Shown: positions 1 to 12,733 of the stretch, piece after piece
How positions within the stretch are numbered: the stretch's first letter is position 1
How the letters are laid out: each line of letters opens with the position of its first letter
Assembly: GCA_002105175.1 (NCBI GenBank)
Contig: MCGE01000004.1
Location: 1,674,001-1,738,000 of the forward strand
Reading direction: 5' to 3'
DNA: 64,000 bases
Source of the DNA: Absidia repens
Taxonomy: Eukaryota > Mucoromycota > Mucoromycetes > Mucorales > Cunninghamellaceae
The notes under the pieces: generated by a model
The model's database searches: none
What the model was told of the DNA's origin: nothing
The model's input: the letters and a program-made list of their open reading frames with translations, nothing else
Made by a program: the position numbers and the translations under genes

Positions 1-513
1 AATATCAAAAGTGTCGTTTGTGCCTGAATTTTCGCCTGTTGTGCGGGTTGATAGCGGAGGTGACACAAGTCCGCCGATAGGCATCTCAGCACATTCATTC
101 ATCATCATCGTTTGCTGAAATTGCGGACAATTCAACGATTGTGCTGCCACATTCATCAATTGATTACTTTCTGCCGGGGAGATGGCAAGGGGTTGATAGC
201 TGAAAGGACCCACATCATAAAAAGGTTCCAATAACCAGTCATTGCTACCGCCAAGTACATATTGAAAAGGTTGTTGCTGAGGATCTACTGGTGCCATTGA
301 GTTAACGCTAGCGGCAGAGGTCGATGATAATGATTGTTGATGTTGGTGCGCTGTCATTTCGTCCAGAATCAAGGAAGAGGATGGTGAGCTGAGTGGGGTT
401 GATGGAGTTGGTGAAGGATAGTGAGAAAGATAGTAAGGTGTGTCTACTAGAATGTTGTAATCAATATGCTTGTCGTTGTTGTCGGGTTCAAAACCAATAG
501 GATCACAGATCAT
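1..513 (-). CDS. Unknown low-complexity protein, N-terminal part (runs off window edge)
   Basis: An open frame starts at the ATG at 513-511 on the minus strand and stays open for 171 codons to the edge, so only the N-terminus is present. It begins MICDPIGFEPDN and is rich in Ser, Pro, Gln and Asn, with stretches such as SPTPSTPLSSPSSS and PQQQPFQYV. It has no signal peptide, membrane segment or recognisable domain in the visible part. A TATA-like TATAAATAC lies about 95-100 nt upstream on the same strand (616-608). The composition resembles the disordered N-terminal regions of fungal transcription factors, but that is only an impression; the diagnostic domain, if any, lies outside the window. 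The start was chosen because it is the first ATG of the open frame and follows an A-rich leader. Confidence 0.6.
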   Translation of the reverse strand, partial: MICDPIGFEPDNNDKHIDYNILVDTPYYLSHYPSPTPSTPLSSPSSSLILDEMTAHQHQQSLSSTSAASVNSMAPVDPQQQPFQYVLGGSNDWLLEPFYDVGPFSYQPLAISPAESNQLMNVAAQSLNCPQFQQTMMMNECAEMPIGGLVSPPLSTRTTGENSGTNDTFDI

Positions 514-920
514 AACTTCAAAGTTAAATAACCAAACGAAAAAAAAATATGAAGATGGAAAAACAAACAAAACCACAAAAAAAAAAAGAAGAGAAAAATA
601 TATAATTGTATTTATATGCATTTCCAATGCGCCCAAACAGACTTGGTGATACTTTGACACTTTAATAAAGGATGCGCCACACCCCACCATCACCTTCATT
701 TTGATGTCTCATTTCATAACAAAAATATCAATTGCCCTGCATTTGTAGAAATGTGTAACAGAAAAAAGTTTATTTGGTCTAATATTTCAACATCCGCCGA
801 TCAAAATCATAAAAATAAAAATAGACTACACTAACAACTGCTATAAAAATAAAAATAACTAAACTCTAATTAAACTAAAAAATCAAGCATCGCACGCGCC
901 CCTTTGTCCACCAGGATGGT
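514..920. other. Intergenic, A+T-rich
   Basis: This interval holds the promoter and leader of the edge gene (A-rich, TATA-like at 608-616) and the 3' flank of the sterol-transfer gene. Several short poly-A runs are present. No ORF or RNA gene is convincing. Confidence 0.5.
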
Positions 921-3900
921 TCAGATATGGTTCAATTCATCATTGATTTCATTGCATAATAAGAGGTGGCTGAAGTCAGGTTGTTGTTGCCGTCGTCGTC
1001 CATCAAGGTCATCCGTCCTTCCCAATGCCGCCATATCACACCTTGAGCGTTGGTCCAATAAGTAAGTCCAATATTCACTTTCCATTAGTCGTTGTTCCAT
1101 CCCATTCAACATCTTGAAAGCCGTTAATAATTCATACCGTATCACTGCTAATTGTTCGCGAGTAAAGGTCAATTCCGCAGCGATCAAGCGATATCGAATG
1201 TTGAACCAGCGGTAGTCCCATCCACCATCGACGTCAGAGCGAAAGGTCTTGAATGTTTGATATGTACTACGAAAAAATAAAAAATAAATTAATGACGGAG
1301 ATTAGAAGAGTTCATTATCATTCAATTTCGTTACCATAATAAGAATTATTCTCTTTTTTCATTTACCTGGAATTGCGTCGATCCATTTCAGTAACTTCGC
1401 CATTCACCAAGGGTTCCAAGTCAGTTAAATGCACAGCACGCCATGATATTTTTCCCATAGAAGGTGATGAGGTTGCGATTGACGAATTTGCCCATTCTGT
1501 AATGCACATGCGATAAATGAACAAGAGCAGAGCCACGCCAACAAAAATAAGGATATCCTGTGGGCTGAGTGTTGTGCCACTAAGAATATTCGGTTTCACC
1601 ATCTTCCTTTCTTGGTTTGTATCACCGTTTTGTTTCACTAGATGTGTATCATTGATCGTGCCTTGCTCTTTTACTGCGCTTTTGATCTTATTTGCTGCCT
1701 TTTGCTGCCTTTGCTGTTCGATCGTTCCACTTGTGGTGTTGTCTTTGTCCTGTGATGCTGCTTGTTCTATAATTGGAATCAAGGCAGAGATGGTGTCACT
1801 CATACCCTTAAATGCTGCACGGTTGACCATTCCTACGGAGGCAAAACAAGTGTGTATGTATAAATATTTCTAGCACCATAATTTACATCATGTAAATATT
1901 TTCCTCCCCCGTCTCTTACCTTTCACCATGATACTTTTCAACCATTTGACCCCAATATTACAGATTAGTCGACAGGTGGTAGGTGAGGTATAAGTGATAC
2001 AAAGCTTGATCATTGGTATAAAGGCGTCCGCATATGGTAATGTTGGAGTTTTTGTTGTGATCATAATTACATAGCATCTATATATTCAAAGCATGTGATA
2101 AATACTCAGTAACCCAGCTCCTAGATTTCGTATATTGAGCGACAAACTTACAGCCCATCATCATTTTTGAGGATTTGTTGTATCTCGATGACTTCTGCCT
2201 CTTTGGATTTAACTAGAAAAAGAAAAAATATGATGTGAGATCACTCGGAAGTACTATCCCGTACCAAAACCACGCATTCAATGTTGTGATAATATACACC
2301 AGGACTTACCCATGGGGTTTGGCATCAAATAGTTCAGCGTACGTTCTGTTGTCCCAGTTTTGTTTTGCAGCCATTCAGTAGTGGTTGGACCTAGTAATGT
2401 CATACCAAAAAAAAAAAAAAAAATATTAGTTTGCTTTGATATTTTAATAGAAAAAATTGTTGAAATTTTCTTACCTGAATTTCCTTTTGATTTGTTTAGC
2501 TGATCCCAACATGATAAATTAGATATGAATTGGTATAATTTGAGTGCACTTGTTGGCAGTTCCAGATCAGCTTCCGTTTTTTCCAAATGATCATCGCAAT
2601 TGCAAGTAACCGGTTCCAGAAGTGATGATTTTGATGTGATTGCTGTTATGGTCTTGCTTTCGATGGGGTGTTGACTTGATTGTTTGCCGTTTTTATCCAA
2701 GGTACCATCAGTTAAACTGGATGCAGTTGAATTGTTGTCCTCCATATCAGATTTACTGTTTTTCTTGGTCAAGCGAGTTTTTGATTTGGCGGCAGCACGT
2801 GCTTCATTAGCGGCTTCCATAGCAGCTGTTAAAGCACCGGCAGCTGGGGATGCATTTTGTTGTTGTCGTTCCATAGTGATTCTTGCAGCACTAAATAAAC
2901 TATTATCCGAAAAAGATGACGCTGCTGATGGTGATGGTGATGACCTCATATCTTCATTGCCAGTGTTGTCAAGATTTGGTTGTGGTTCTGTGGTGAGTCG
3001 TGATTGCGCTTGTACAGTGACTGGTGTAACTGCTGCATTAGATGTGCTAGTAGCAATTAGTTGGCTTGTTGGTGTTTTTGGCCGAATTTTCCCAATAGTG
3101 GTGCGGCGTACAATATCGAATAAAGATTGATCGTCCATTTTCTATAAAATAAAGCAGTTCATCAGTTCAAGTAATATATTCTCAAGCCCACCCACTCTAT
3201 TTATGATTTATTTACCTCTGCTTTTTTTGCGTTTTGAGTTACCACACGGAGACGTTCAGCAATCAATTCGGCAACTTCTAGCCACAGTCCAAAACAGTAC
3301 GTAGTCGATGGAGTGAGCTTGGTGTCGATATACATCAGCATGCCTTGAGATTTTCCAGAGAGTACTTTTTCCAGACGAATAGACCTGATACTATTAAGGG
3401 AAATAACCGCCTTAATAAAATAAATAAGACATAACATGATAAATTAGTATAGAGTAAAATTTTCATCTTATTGAATGGCTTTTTTTAATACTTACGGCAT
3501 TGACGCAAGTCATCATCCGACAACTATAAAACCAAAGACGTTTTTGAGTCATATAAATCGTGCCACTATATCCATTGCCAGTATGCATAAGATTTTGTCC
3601 TCCATTGTGATAATTTCCAGCATTCATACCATCATTGTCGTTGTCTCTATTTTTGTCCCCACTGTCAACTCCACTTTTCCTTGACTGGCGATAGAGTGAA
3701 GCGGAGAAAACTAAGGTAAAAAAAAAAAATCAATATCATTACAATATCCATTGCATTTTTTGTTGCTGTGTTTTTTTCTTGAGATTTACCTTCAAGTACA
3801 GTTTCTTCTTTAGGAACGTTTGCAAAATACCGGCGAAGTTCACGTTGACCAGTAGCTAATTCTTCAGAGTAGTTGTCTAAGATCACCTTGGGGGCATCCA

Positions 3901-6329
3901 TTTCCACCTTGTTTGGCCATATCACATAAGCACCCGGATTATCTTGAATATTACTTGATTTCAAAACCCCGCCATCGAGGGAAGATGAGTCCAGATCAGC
4001 ACCGTTAGAAGATAATGCATTGATACCTGACATTAGCCAAGGTACAGACCAGGATGCTGCAGTGGAAGTACTATGATGTCGACGTACTGGAGGTTGTTGT
4101 TGGGAGGAATTACTGCCGCTTGATTTGTTGGCACCTGGGAGAGATAATCGATTTTCAGATATACTGTCAGCTAACGCTTTTGAATTGGTGTCATCACTGT
4201 CATTAGTCGCGGATATAATTGCAGATTGGTTGCTTTCAATGATCATTAGTGTTGTGAGCGCCGATGTAGTAGACATATCATTCATTAGATAATCAGAGGC
4301 CAATGGAGATGGGTTGATAGTTGGTATTCCAGTGGAAGATGGTATTATTGGCGGAGAAACAGATAAAGATACCAGTAGCTGAGAGTTGTTTGCTGATTTT
4401 CGCACGGATGCTGTTGCTTTTGGAGACAAGAGGGCACGAGGAATATCCATGACATCAGTGACAGAATCGCTGTCGATTGTATGTTGCTTTTCATAAATGT
4501 CCTTGGCTTTTTCAATAGCCCATAACCATTGTTGCATGTCTTGTTCACTTTCAGCTTGCAAGAAGAAGGAACTAAAATACAATGTTAGAGTCGCATAAGT
4601 GATATCTATATTTCCTTTTTTTGGCATTACCTTTGAAATCCAGTTACTTCAAAGCAAAACCGTCGATCAATATCGGTGAAAACACGGCATTCACACTTGT
4701 TGTTGACAGAAATTCGAGTGCTGATGGTCATCGTCCCTTTCACCTTGTTGACAGTGGAAACAGTATATTGGCCAAACCAACCATCCTTCAAAAAGAACCA
4801 TCGCCGTACCCACGAATAACGTGAAGGTTTTCCCACGACCACACGACTAAACAAATATCCTTGCTTTGTGAGACAACTAGACTGAGTTGCACCGGAAGAA
4901 TGAGTGGATGTAGAAGAGCTAGTCGAAGAAGATTGATTGACCAAAAGAGAAGTATGTATGTCACCGAAAGACGTTGAGGGCGGTAAAGAAGTGCTGCTTC
5001 CCATTTTTCGATCCATATAAGAAGAATCGGGTTTATTGCAATCATCAGATAAAGATTCAATTGTTGAAGAATTGGTAATGGCAACTAGTTGATCATTGTT
5101 AGATGTTGAATAGCGTTTAAGAGAGCGATGTGGTCTGATTTGCCGAATGTAGACTTCCTCCAATGCCTGAGTTGAATTTTGAATGCGATCCAATTGATAA
5201 CTGCATGTTGCTTTGCTCTATATAAATATATATATAGCATAATAATATTGTATTAATTAGTTAACGATAATTACATTTTTTTTTTTTTTGATATATAACT
5301 TACTTCTTCCAACCATTGTCGCCAACCAGATATCACGCCACGAGCGGAGTTTTGAGATAAAAGAGATTCATCATGGTAATCAAGATGATCAGTAAGTGCA
5401 CCAGAAAAGCTATCCACCAGAAGATGTTCCACTTTTGATTTAAGAGTAGCCAATTGCATAAAGTAGGTACCACTTGCACGGACATAAGATTTCTGTATAT
5501 CAAACATTTGAAATGCGTCTTCCCGAAGAGCGCTTGGTTCCTTCTGTTTGCTGAGATTGCCATACCGAGACAAATGATTTTCATATTTGTCCAAAGTTTT
5601 TTCAAATGTCCTCCGCATATCCTAACGAAGTGTAATATAAACAAAAATAATGTCAATGTTTAATGACTGACTCAATATGTCCATATTTAAGTAATCTTGC
5701 TTTACCTTGAATTCCTTCAGATCAGACTTCAATAAGTTTTGCAAGGGCTGTAGTAGGGTTTCATCCAAATCGTTCACCTAGAAGAAAAAGCAAAACGAAT
5801 AAAATAAGACTATATAATACATTGCTGTTTAAATTCTTTACTCACTTACTAATTTCACTTTCGCCGACAGACTGCATTTTAAAGCATTTGCGAATCCATT
5901 TACTGATAATGCTGCAACGTGAGAATCTGGGTGAGACAAGAAAAAAAAAGGGGGGGGGGTCATTTTTTCATTTCCATAATACAATCATCGGCTACAAATC
6001 AAACTTACTAGATATAAAAGCGTGGTCCTTTTTATCAGGTATAAGTTGTTTATATAAATGACTAGTCTGGGCATTTGCTTCTACAGTTCATATAATATAC
6101 AAAAGGAGAAGAACGATTAAGCCAATAGTTCCCGTCCTACGCCTTCCACCTTTTTTTTTTTTTTTTTTTTTTTTTACTTACTTGATAGAGAATCAAGATA
6201 TGATTTGAATGCACGTACAAAATTATCCAACCATTTTTCAAAACGTTCGGATTGATCAGCGACTTGTTCAATATGAGAGCGAAAGGCAGGTGAATCAAGT
6301 ATGACATCTTGCACAGTGAGAATGTTCAT
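921..6329 (-). CDS. LAM1/LAM3-type sterol transfer protein (BAR-PH-GRAM-VASt-TM)
   Basis: Fifteen exons join in phase: 6329-6182, 6080-6009, 5911-5850, 5777-5706, 5621-5304, 5217-4631, 4571-3790, 3710-3496, 3410-3216, 3141-2475, 2390-2310, 2212-2152, 2077-1920, 1832-1367 and 1266-921, giving 1409 aa. Domains in order: BAR-like helical region (about 1-225), PH domain (about 339-445; CLTKQGYLFSR, RWFFLKDGWFG), GRAM/PH-like domain (about 680-815; GYSGTIYMTQKRLWFYS), VASt sterol-binding domain (about 990-1140; ends GVKWLKSIMVK) and one membrane helix (about 1232-1250; ILIFVGVALLLFIY). This is the layout of yeast Ysp1/Lam1 and Sip3/Lam3, ER-anchored proteins at ER-plasma membrane contact sites. 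In that family VASt moves ergosterol and BAR/PH bind membranes. At 1409 aa it is somewhat longer than its yeast relatives because of Ser/Asn-rich linkers. The start could move if an upstream exon exists; family and exon chain are secure. Confidence 0.9.
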
Positions 6330-6711
6330 TGGATAGGATATCAGAGAGGGGAGGAATCGTTCATTGTGTATAGTCGTCATAAATAAGTAGTATATAAAAA
6401 TAAAAAGAAGGTATTTAGTAAAGGATGGAAAAGGGGGGAGGGAAGAAAAGCGAAGCAAAAAGAAAAAAGAAAAAGAAGAGCACAAAATGGGCATAAAAAC
6501 TGCTTGTTCAAACCCCGCACTTAGGTATTTTATGAGGCTCCCCAATCTCTGAGCACTACAACATATGGTAAAGGCATGAATACATACCATGTAAATCAAT
6601 TCAATTTTATTTTTCTTAAAAAAAAAGACAAAGTCGTAAAAACCATCAATAAAATGAAATAATCATCAAATACCAAGTCAAATAACTATCCTACTCTAAC
6701 CATACTAGTAT
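6330..6711. other. Intergenic leader of the BAR-PH-VASt gene and 3' flank of glutaredoxin
   Basis: Minus-strand leader sequence with A/G-rich stretches (about 6415-6480). The frame is open upstream of 6329 to an ATG near 6599, but the extension is hydrophobic, family-unlike and crosses likely 5' UTR, so it is not used as the start. Nothing else is seen. Confidence 0.4.
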
Positions 6712-7225
6712 TTAGGCGAGGAGCTTTTTGAGAGACCCATTGTTGTTGGCAGCTTGGACTTCACTGTTTCCACCGATGTGTTGTTGGCGGACAAAGACGT
6801 TAGGCACTGTTCTTTGACCAGTCTTCTTCAAAAGATAATCTTGGATATCGGCACCTTGTTCTATGTAATAAAGTAAAACAGAGAGTAAGCACCGTATCTC
6901 AGCAATAACAGTCTACCTTGCTTTCATTCCTTACTGATTTGATCCAGTTCAATAACAACAATATCTTCACCGAGTTGCTTGAAAAGCTCCTTGGTAGATT
7001 TACAATAAGGGCAATAAGACTTGGAGAAAACTACAATCTATTGAAAATATGAATATTATTACAAATCATAAAGTGAGCAAGAGGTGAAAAAAAAAAAAAA
7101 ATGAAAAAAACAACAAAAAAAACAGAAAAGAGAGGAGTTTTTTCTACTTCTAGACACAGTCAATTTTTTTTCTTTACCTTGTTGTTTGCAATAAGATTAT
7201 CGACATATTGTTCAATGTTGTCCAT
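6712..7225 (-). CDS. Dithiol glutaredoxin
   Basis: Three exons (7225-7178, 7037-6935, 6860-6712) give a 99-aa protein. The active site is CPYC in [14 protein letters not shown]. The glutathione-binding TVPNVFV segment, with the family's cis-proline, and the GG motif (HIGGNSEV) follow. These features define a class I glutaredoxin, which uses glutathione to reduce protein disulfides and mixed disulfides, here in the cytosol because there is no targeting extension. Length matches the family's roughly 100 aa. The start is the only ATG giving a complete N-terminal helix ([16 protein letters not shown]). Introns are 140 and 74 nt. Its promoter would have to lie in or upstream of 7226-7660, which contains coding-like sequence of unclear status. 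Confidence 0.95.
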
Positions 7226-7312
7226 GATAGAGAATGCAGCAGTGAGAAAAACAAAGAATACAAAGTTCCCCCCGTTGATTTGGATCTTTATACATTTTTT
7301 TTTGAATTCGCG

Positions 7313-7660
7313 TCATTGTACCCCAAAAATACAGAATTCATCACCACCACCAAACAAATATTTCATTCCCCGCAATGTGATACAAAAAATCAGTGATATA
7401 ATATCAGAAGACCATAGTATGTAATAAAATGTCCATTGCCAACACCATAGCCAGTTTCGCACCATTGGTTGTTCAAAATATCGATTTCTTGTTACCAGAA
7501 TGTCTGTAGGGTTCACCAGTACCATTTTCATGGCGTTCCGGGGTTAAAAGAGAATTTGGTTGTAAGTAAGAGATGAAATCATGTGTCAGTGAACTGGTTG
7601 GTTTTTTGACCACGGTTTTATTTCTTACCTGCATTACGTGCCAGTTGATCTTGATTTTTC
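7313..7660 (-). other. Coding-like exons of uncertain status upstream of glutaredoxin
   Basis: On the minus strand, a stretch ending in KNQDQLARNA runs to a good donor (GTAAGA at about 7629). Farther down, CTACAG (about 7512) is followed by an open frame with NRYFEQPMVRNWLW that continues to a stop at 7313. The join would be in phase. No ATG or acceptor is found for the first piece, because the sequence in front is a poly-T run and an in-frame stop. It may be a decayed gene, an upstream exon of the glutaredoxin transcript, or chance. I recognise no family. Confidence 0.2.
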
Positions 7661-8181
7661 AGCAAGAAAGGGTCATATTAAAAAAAAAAAAAAAAAAGGA
7701 AGGTTAGTTGACAAATATTTGAATATAGGCGCTTTTAAAATTTTTAAAAAAAAAGTATGATCTATCAATGTATTTTACCTTTTATTTTTCTTTGGTTTGA
7801 TAGAAGTGGAGAGATTATGATAAAAAAGAGAGAGAGAGAAGAGACGAAGAGACAGAAAAAAAAGGGATACAAGGACAAAAAAAGAGAAGCAGGTATAAAT
7901 ATATTTCATTTTCAAACGCCGTTTTGTTTGACCTATAGACTACAATGAAGGATGACAATAATGGAAAAATCTACTTGTTTGATGAAGAATGAAGAAAGGG
8001 GTGGAATTGGATAATAACAAACTAAAACTAAACTACATGAATGATAATAAGATTAAAGGGTGAGAGGGGGAAGGGAAGAGATGTTTACAATGGAATACTA
8101 TACAAAACAAAAAGTGTAATAAGTGGGTGATGATAATGTATTATAAAAAATAAGGTGGAGATAGGAAGGGGAAGGGAGGAT
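7661..8181. other. Intergenic, A-rich
   Basis: This stretch contains poly-A runs (about 7681-7697) and A/G-rich sequence around 7820-7890. It serves as the 3' flank of the hexokinase-like gene. No supported gene. Confidence 0.4.
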
Positions 8182-9635
8182 TCAAGTTGAATTAGCCACA
8201 ATTTTTTCAGCCATCATGGCCACAATAGCAGCACCAACAATACGAGAATGCTTGACAATGCCCACCGAGAGTTTGGATGCGACTTGTTCAGGTATCAATT
8301 CTTTGAGGGTGGTGCATACTCGAGGATGGAAAGACGGATAATCTTCATATATACTTCCACTAATGGCTATATCAAAACAAGCAAACAAAAGACTATAAAG
8401 TGAGTAATAAAAATGACAATAAGCCAAATATTCATGCATTGAAGATACTTACATATAGCACATCCATCATCATTGGAGCCCAAACCCACTTCAGACATAG
8501 CCATATGTTGGACCACAGAAGCAATGGCGACACCGACCAGAATTGCGGCCCTTGTTCCAATTAGTTCACACACCTTTTTAACGATTTCCCGATCGGCTAG
8601 TGATGTCTTCGTCAAATTCAGCATGTCCTCTAAAATAATCCGAGTATCTTCCAGTTCAGGTGAATGATCCACTTCGCATACGTACATATAACTGGTGTCA
8701 AAGCCATAGGGTGTGTTGAGCATTGATGATGATTCGCCATGAAAGAGTAAATCTCGATCCACAAGATAAGTCAAGACGTTTCGTACGATTTCACCAAGAA
8801 AGATGCCTGTTGTCATTTTTTCAAAGATGTGGAATTGAGGATTGATGGATTCACGATCCAATTTGCGATCAAACCAGGTACATGGTAATGTCCGTCGTGA
8901 CGAGCCAAAATTTCCCCATTCTGTGTTGATGATCATTTCCGAGTCTGCCGAAGCTGTGTTGTGTATCCGTAATTTGGCTACATTTCGAGTCACATCGTAG
9001 TAAGCGCAATTTGTCCCCAAGCTGTGTACAATGCCGAGACGTGTTGATGGATGTTGATACGCATGCGCAAGTAAAGTGCAAACAGAATCTATTGGAGAAA
9101 AAAGCATAATGAAAAAGTAAAAATAAGGTTTAGCGTGTGTGAATATTTCCCCAGTATAGATAATTTTGCAGTTGCTTACTGCTTTTGTTGTCGTTGTTTT
9201 TCATATTTACCATTAGCAATAGCCACAATCTTGATAGGCAAACCTTTCAGTCGGACCCTTTCATGCATCAATTGTACAATATCAACCCCAACACCATTCG
9301 GATAATCAAAGCCATAACCCAAAGAGAGTAATTTGCCACTGTCCAGCCCTGTTTGTTTGATGGCAAAACCAAAGGAAACGGCCATAGAGTAAACTACCCT
9401 ATCTTGAGTGCCCACACGCGTAAGGAAATCAGAGATACATTCCACTATATAGTCAACCAGTACTGTAAAATCATCTCCGCTTGTCAGATCTTGAGGAATC
9501 TTGTATTGGTATTGATTGATTGCAAGTTTGCCTTGTTCTCCTTTCAGTTTCACTTGACACGCGTATATATCCAGTCCCGCTATTTCAAGCGCAAGATAGG
9601 TTCCCTTTTCACTACCAGTTGGATGACCTAAAGGA

Positions 9636-9673
<38 letters not shown>

Positions 9674-10031
9674 GAAGCATAAAGAGATATGGTTAAAGAA
9701 AAAAAATCGTGCATTTACATTTGCAAAACGTAGATACAGTCAAGCTATAACAAAAGCTTGTATGTATAGATAGCTTACCAGTGACAAAGGATGGAATCAT
9801 TTGAAGGTCGCTCGAGCGGTCATCTATTAGGCCAGCCTTGATTTCACTGCTAAAGGAATCCGCAATATGTAATATGGTCGATTTGTCTAAACAGAACATT
9901 TGCTGCAGTTCCATCATGACCAGTTGTTGTTGTTCATTGCCGTGTACAAGCTGATCCAAATATTGTATTGAGGGTGATGGTTGTGAGCAAGTATCCATGG
10001 GTGAATCATGATCATAGCTTGTTGAATACAT
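8182..10031 (-). CDS. Atypical hexokinase-family protein, probably not a normal sugar kinase
   Basis: Four exons (10031-9779, 9627-9211, 9088-8453, 8366-8182) give 496 aa, the normal size for a fungal hexokinase. Conserved marks are INTEWGNFG, NPQFHIFEKM, TTGIFLGEI, GSIYEDYPSF and the region of the catalytic Asp (AIANDSVCTLL, equivalent to VNDTVGTL). Several ligand positions differ. The first phosphate motif, normally DLGGTNFRV, reads EIAGLDIYA. The sugar-contacting TKGFDIP reads LGYGFDYP. The Gly after the catalytic Asp is Cys. The C-terminal adenosine motif is degenerate (SRIVGAAIVAM). Fungal atypical hexokinases such as Aspergillus HxkC/XprF and HxkD are known as regulators rather than kinases, so a regulatory role is inferred. 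The start at 10031 (MYSTSYDHDS) gives a complete N-terminus; MDTC eleven codons later is the alternative. Confidence 0.85.
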
Positions 10032-10849
10032 TAAAATGTGTGTTCCAATAGCGTAATGTAAAGTTGGACGTCGGACAGGTTTCAAGGAAAGGAAGATGAG
10101 ATGAAGAAAAAGGGGGTATGGTTGTAATAAAACAATAAAGTAGAGATAAAAAACTGAAAAAAAAAATATGTGGGGAAATAAGAAAAGGAAAAAGAAAAAA
10201 GCAGAAGAAAAAAAAAGGAAAGCCGCTTGAAATAAAATTTTGTGGGCAATCAACGGAAAGAGCGGGAAATTTTTTCATCAGATTCATTTTTTTTTTTCAC
10301 CAACTGATTGATTTGATCAGCTGACATAGAAAGGCGGGATTTAAGGATCGAAGTATGTATTGAAAATGAGTAAAATCAAACAGGGCACCTTCTTTTTTTT
10401 TACACAAGAAATATCGTATTCATATTTTCATATAAAAACACTCAGCTGTTGTACATAGCACTTCTGGGTACGATGGGAATTCGTATCTTAACATGGGCAT
10501 GCCCAAAAAGGTGGATGTATGTCACCTTCCTTATCAGGCATGGATCCATCCAATCACTTTGCCTTTTTCCTGTCAAACCATAAACCTATCACACATACAC
10601 TACGCACACACAGACAGACAAATCACGACTGCAAAAAAAATAAAAGAAGGGAGGGGACATGAAGACGTTTCATTCAGTCAAAAACTACAACAAAGTAACA
10701 ACAAAAATAGAGAGACTGTATTTTATTAAATTATGAATATATATATAAAACCCCCCGACAATATTTGTAGCTAAACTAAAAAAATTATAACATAAAAAAA
10801 ATCAACCAGAGATATAGATGGACATAATATACAGAAATATTCGTTATAT
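10032..10849. other. Intergenic between hexokinase-like gene and MFS gene
   Basis: The hexokinase-like gene's promoter side has A-rich stretches at 10140-10220. The right part is the MFS gene's 3' flank, with an (AT) run near 10738. Short ORFs here have no coding character. Confidence 0.4.
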
Positions 10850-12693
10850 TCAGTCTGTTGATGGTAACGATGATGGCTTTCCGAGTCGTTTTCGGTCCCG
10901 TTCCTCGTCTTCAGGGGTCCATAAATCGTAATGCTTGATAAATACCACAGCCAAAAGAGCAATACCAGCAGAGATGGCAGCTAATACAATGAAAGTCATA
11001 TTAAACAACCAGTCAATTCATCATGTGTGCTATGTGCTTTTCATTTGGACTTACAGAACATATAAATCTTGTCCAGAGACTGAACGGCCACTGTTTGCAC
11101 TTGGATCCGAATAGGGCGAGGTAAGTTTTTGATCATATTGATGTTTTTGAGGGATAACTTGAGATGAAGTCTTTCCATTAAATCCTTGAGACCTTGGGCG
11201 ATATTGTACCGGAATAAGGTTGCGGAAATACTGATCCCAACGGCACCGCCAAGAATACGGAAGAATTGACCATGGGAGGTAGCCAAAGATAAACTAAAAG
11301 AAAAAGACAAGACTATGAGTATAAGATTTGCCAAAAGCTGAACCTTTCATCATCCCAGTTGTTGATTACACCACTTACTCTTTATCAGGGACGGCAGCTT
11401 GACCGGCTACAACAAATGATTGTTTGCAAAGACCCACACCAAGACCCATGATCGCCAAAAAGACATATTGATGAATGACATTTGAATCCACGGTAGATGT
11501 CGCCAGAAGGGCAGCGCCAACCACAGCAAAACAACAACCAGACCAAAGATAGATTCGGTAGTGACCAGTCTTTGTGATCAGAATACCAGACACCAAGCCT
11601 GCAGACACCGCTGACAGAAAGAAGGGAAGTAATTCCAGTGCCGATTGAACGCCAGAGTCACCACGCACAATTTGATAATGCAAAGGAACAAAGTATAGAA
11701 TGGCATAATCAGAAGCACTTCCTGTGAACTGGGCAATGAAGACAGCTACTGTGGTTCTGGAAGTAATCATACGACGAGGCATAACAGGATTATGTTTGAT
11801 CACGTAGATTTCACTGAGCACAAACAGCACAAGCGCAAGACTGCCAACACCAAAGAGTGTAAGTACCAAAGGTGAACTCCATGACAGCATTTCCCCACCC
11901 GTTTGTAAAGCAATCAGGATGCAAATAGCACCAGGCATCAATAAGAGAAGACTGCCATAATCCACCTGTCGAAGTTGTTTTGTGAGAGGTAAATCGCTTT
12001 GGCGGTGATTCATGTACATGTCACGTTGAAAAAAGATGACAATAATAACAATAGCCGTAAATCTTTAAAACCCACCATTTCGTATGAATTGAGAAATATT
12101 GTTTAAAAAGAAAAAAAAAAAAAAAAGTGGTAAGGAAAAAGGACACCGGGATTTAAAATGGTTTGTTTTACCCAATAAAAACATTCATGTAAAAGGACCA
12201 TCTGATAAAATTTATGCATGTAAGTCTATGTATATTCATCATGTTGCATGTTCTGGAAGTTACCTCCATAATTTAGCATCAGCAAAGGCACCACCAATCA
12301 ATGGACCAGCCACGGTAGCTGTACCAAGAGCAACGCCAAGTATACCTTGATACTTGGCTATTGTAAAAATTAAACAGGGAGGAATGAGAATACGATTCTA
12401 TTGGCCAATAAAAATTATATATAATAGGAGGTTACCTCGATCTCTCACTGAAACAACGTCCGTGACAATAATTAAAACCACTGTAATAAGTCCAGCCCCA
12501 CCAATACCTTGGACGGCTGTGTAGTGAAAAAGTAAATGATCAATTAGGCTGTCACAAAATGATAACTCTTTCTTATTGTTAATCTTACCTCGAGACATGA
12601 TTAGCATAAACATGCTTGATGATAAACCACAAAGGACACTTCCCACCAAAAAAATAACAATGGCAATCAAGTAGACAATTTTATGGCCACTAT

Positions 12694-12733
<40 letters not shown>

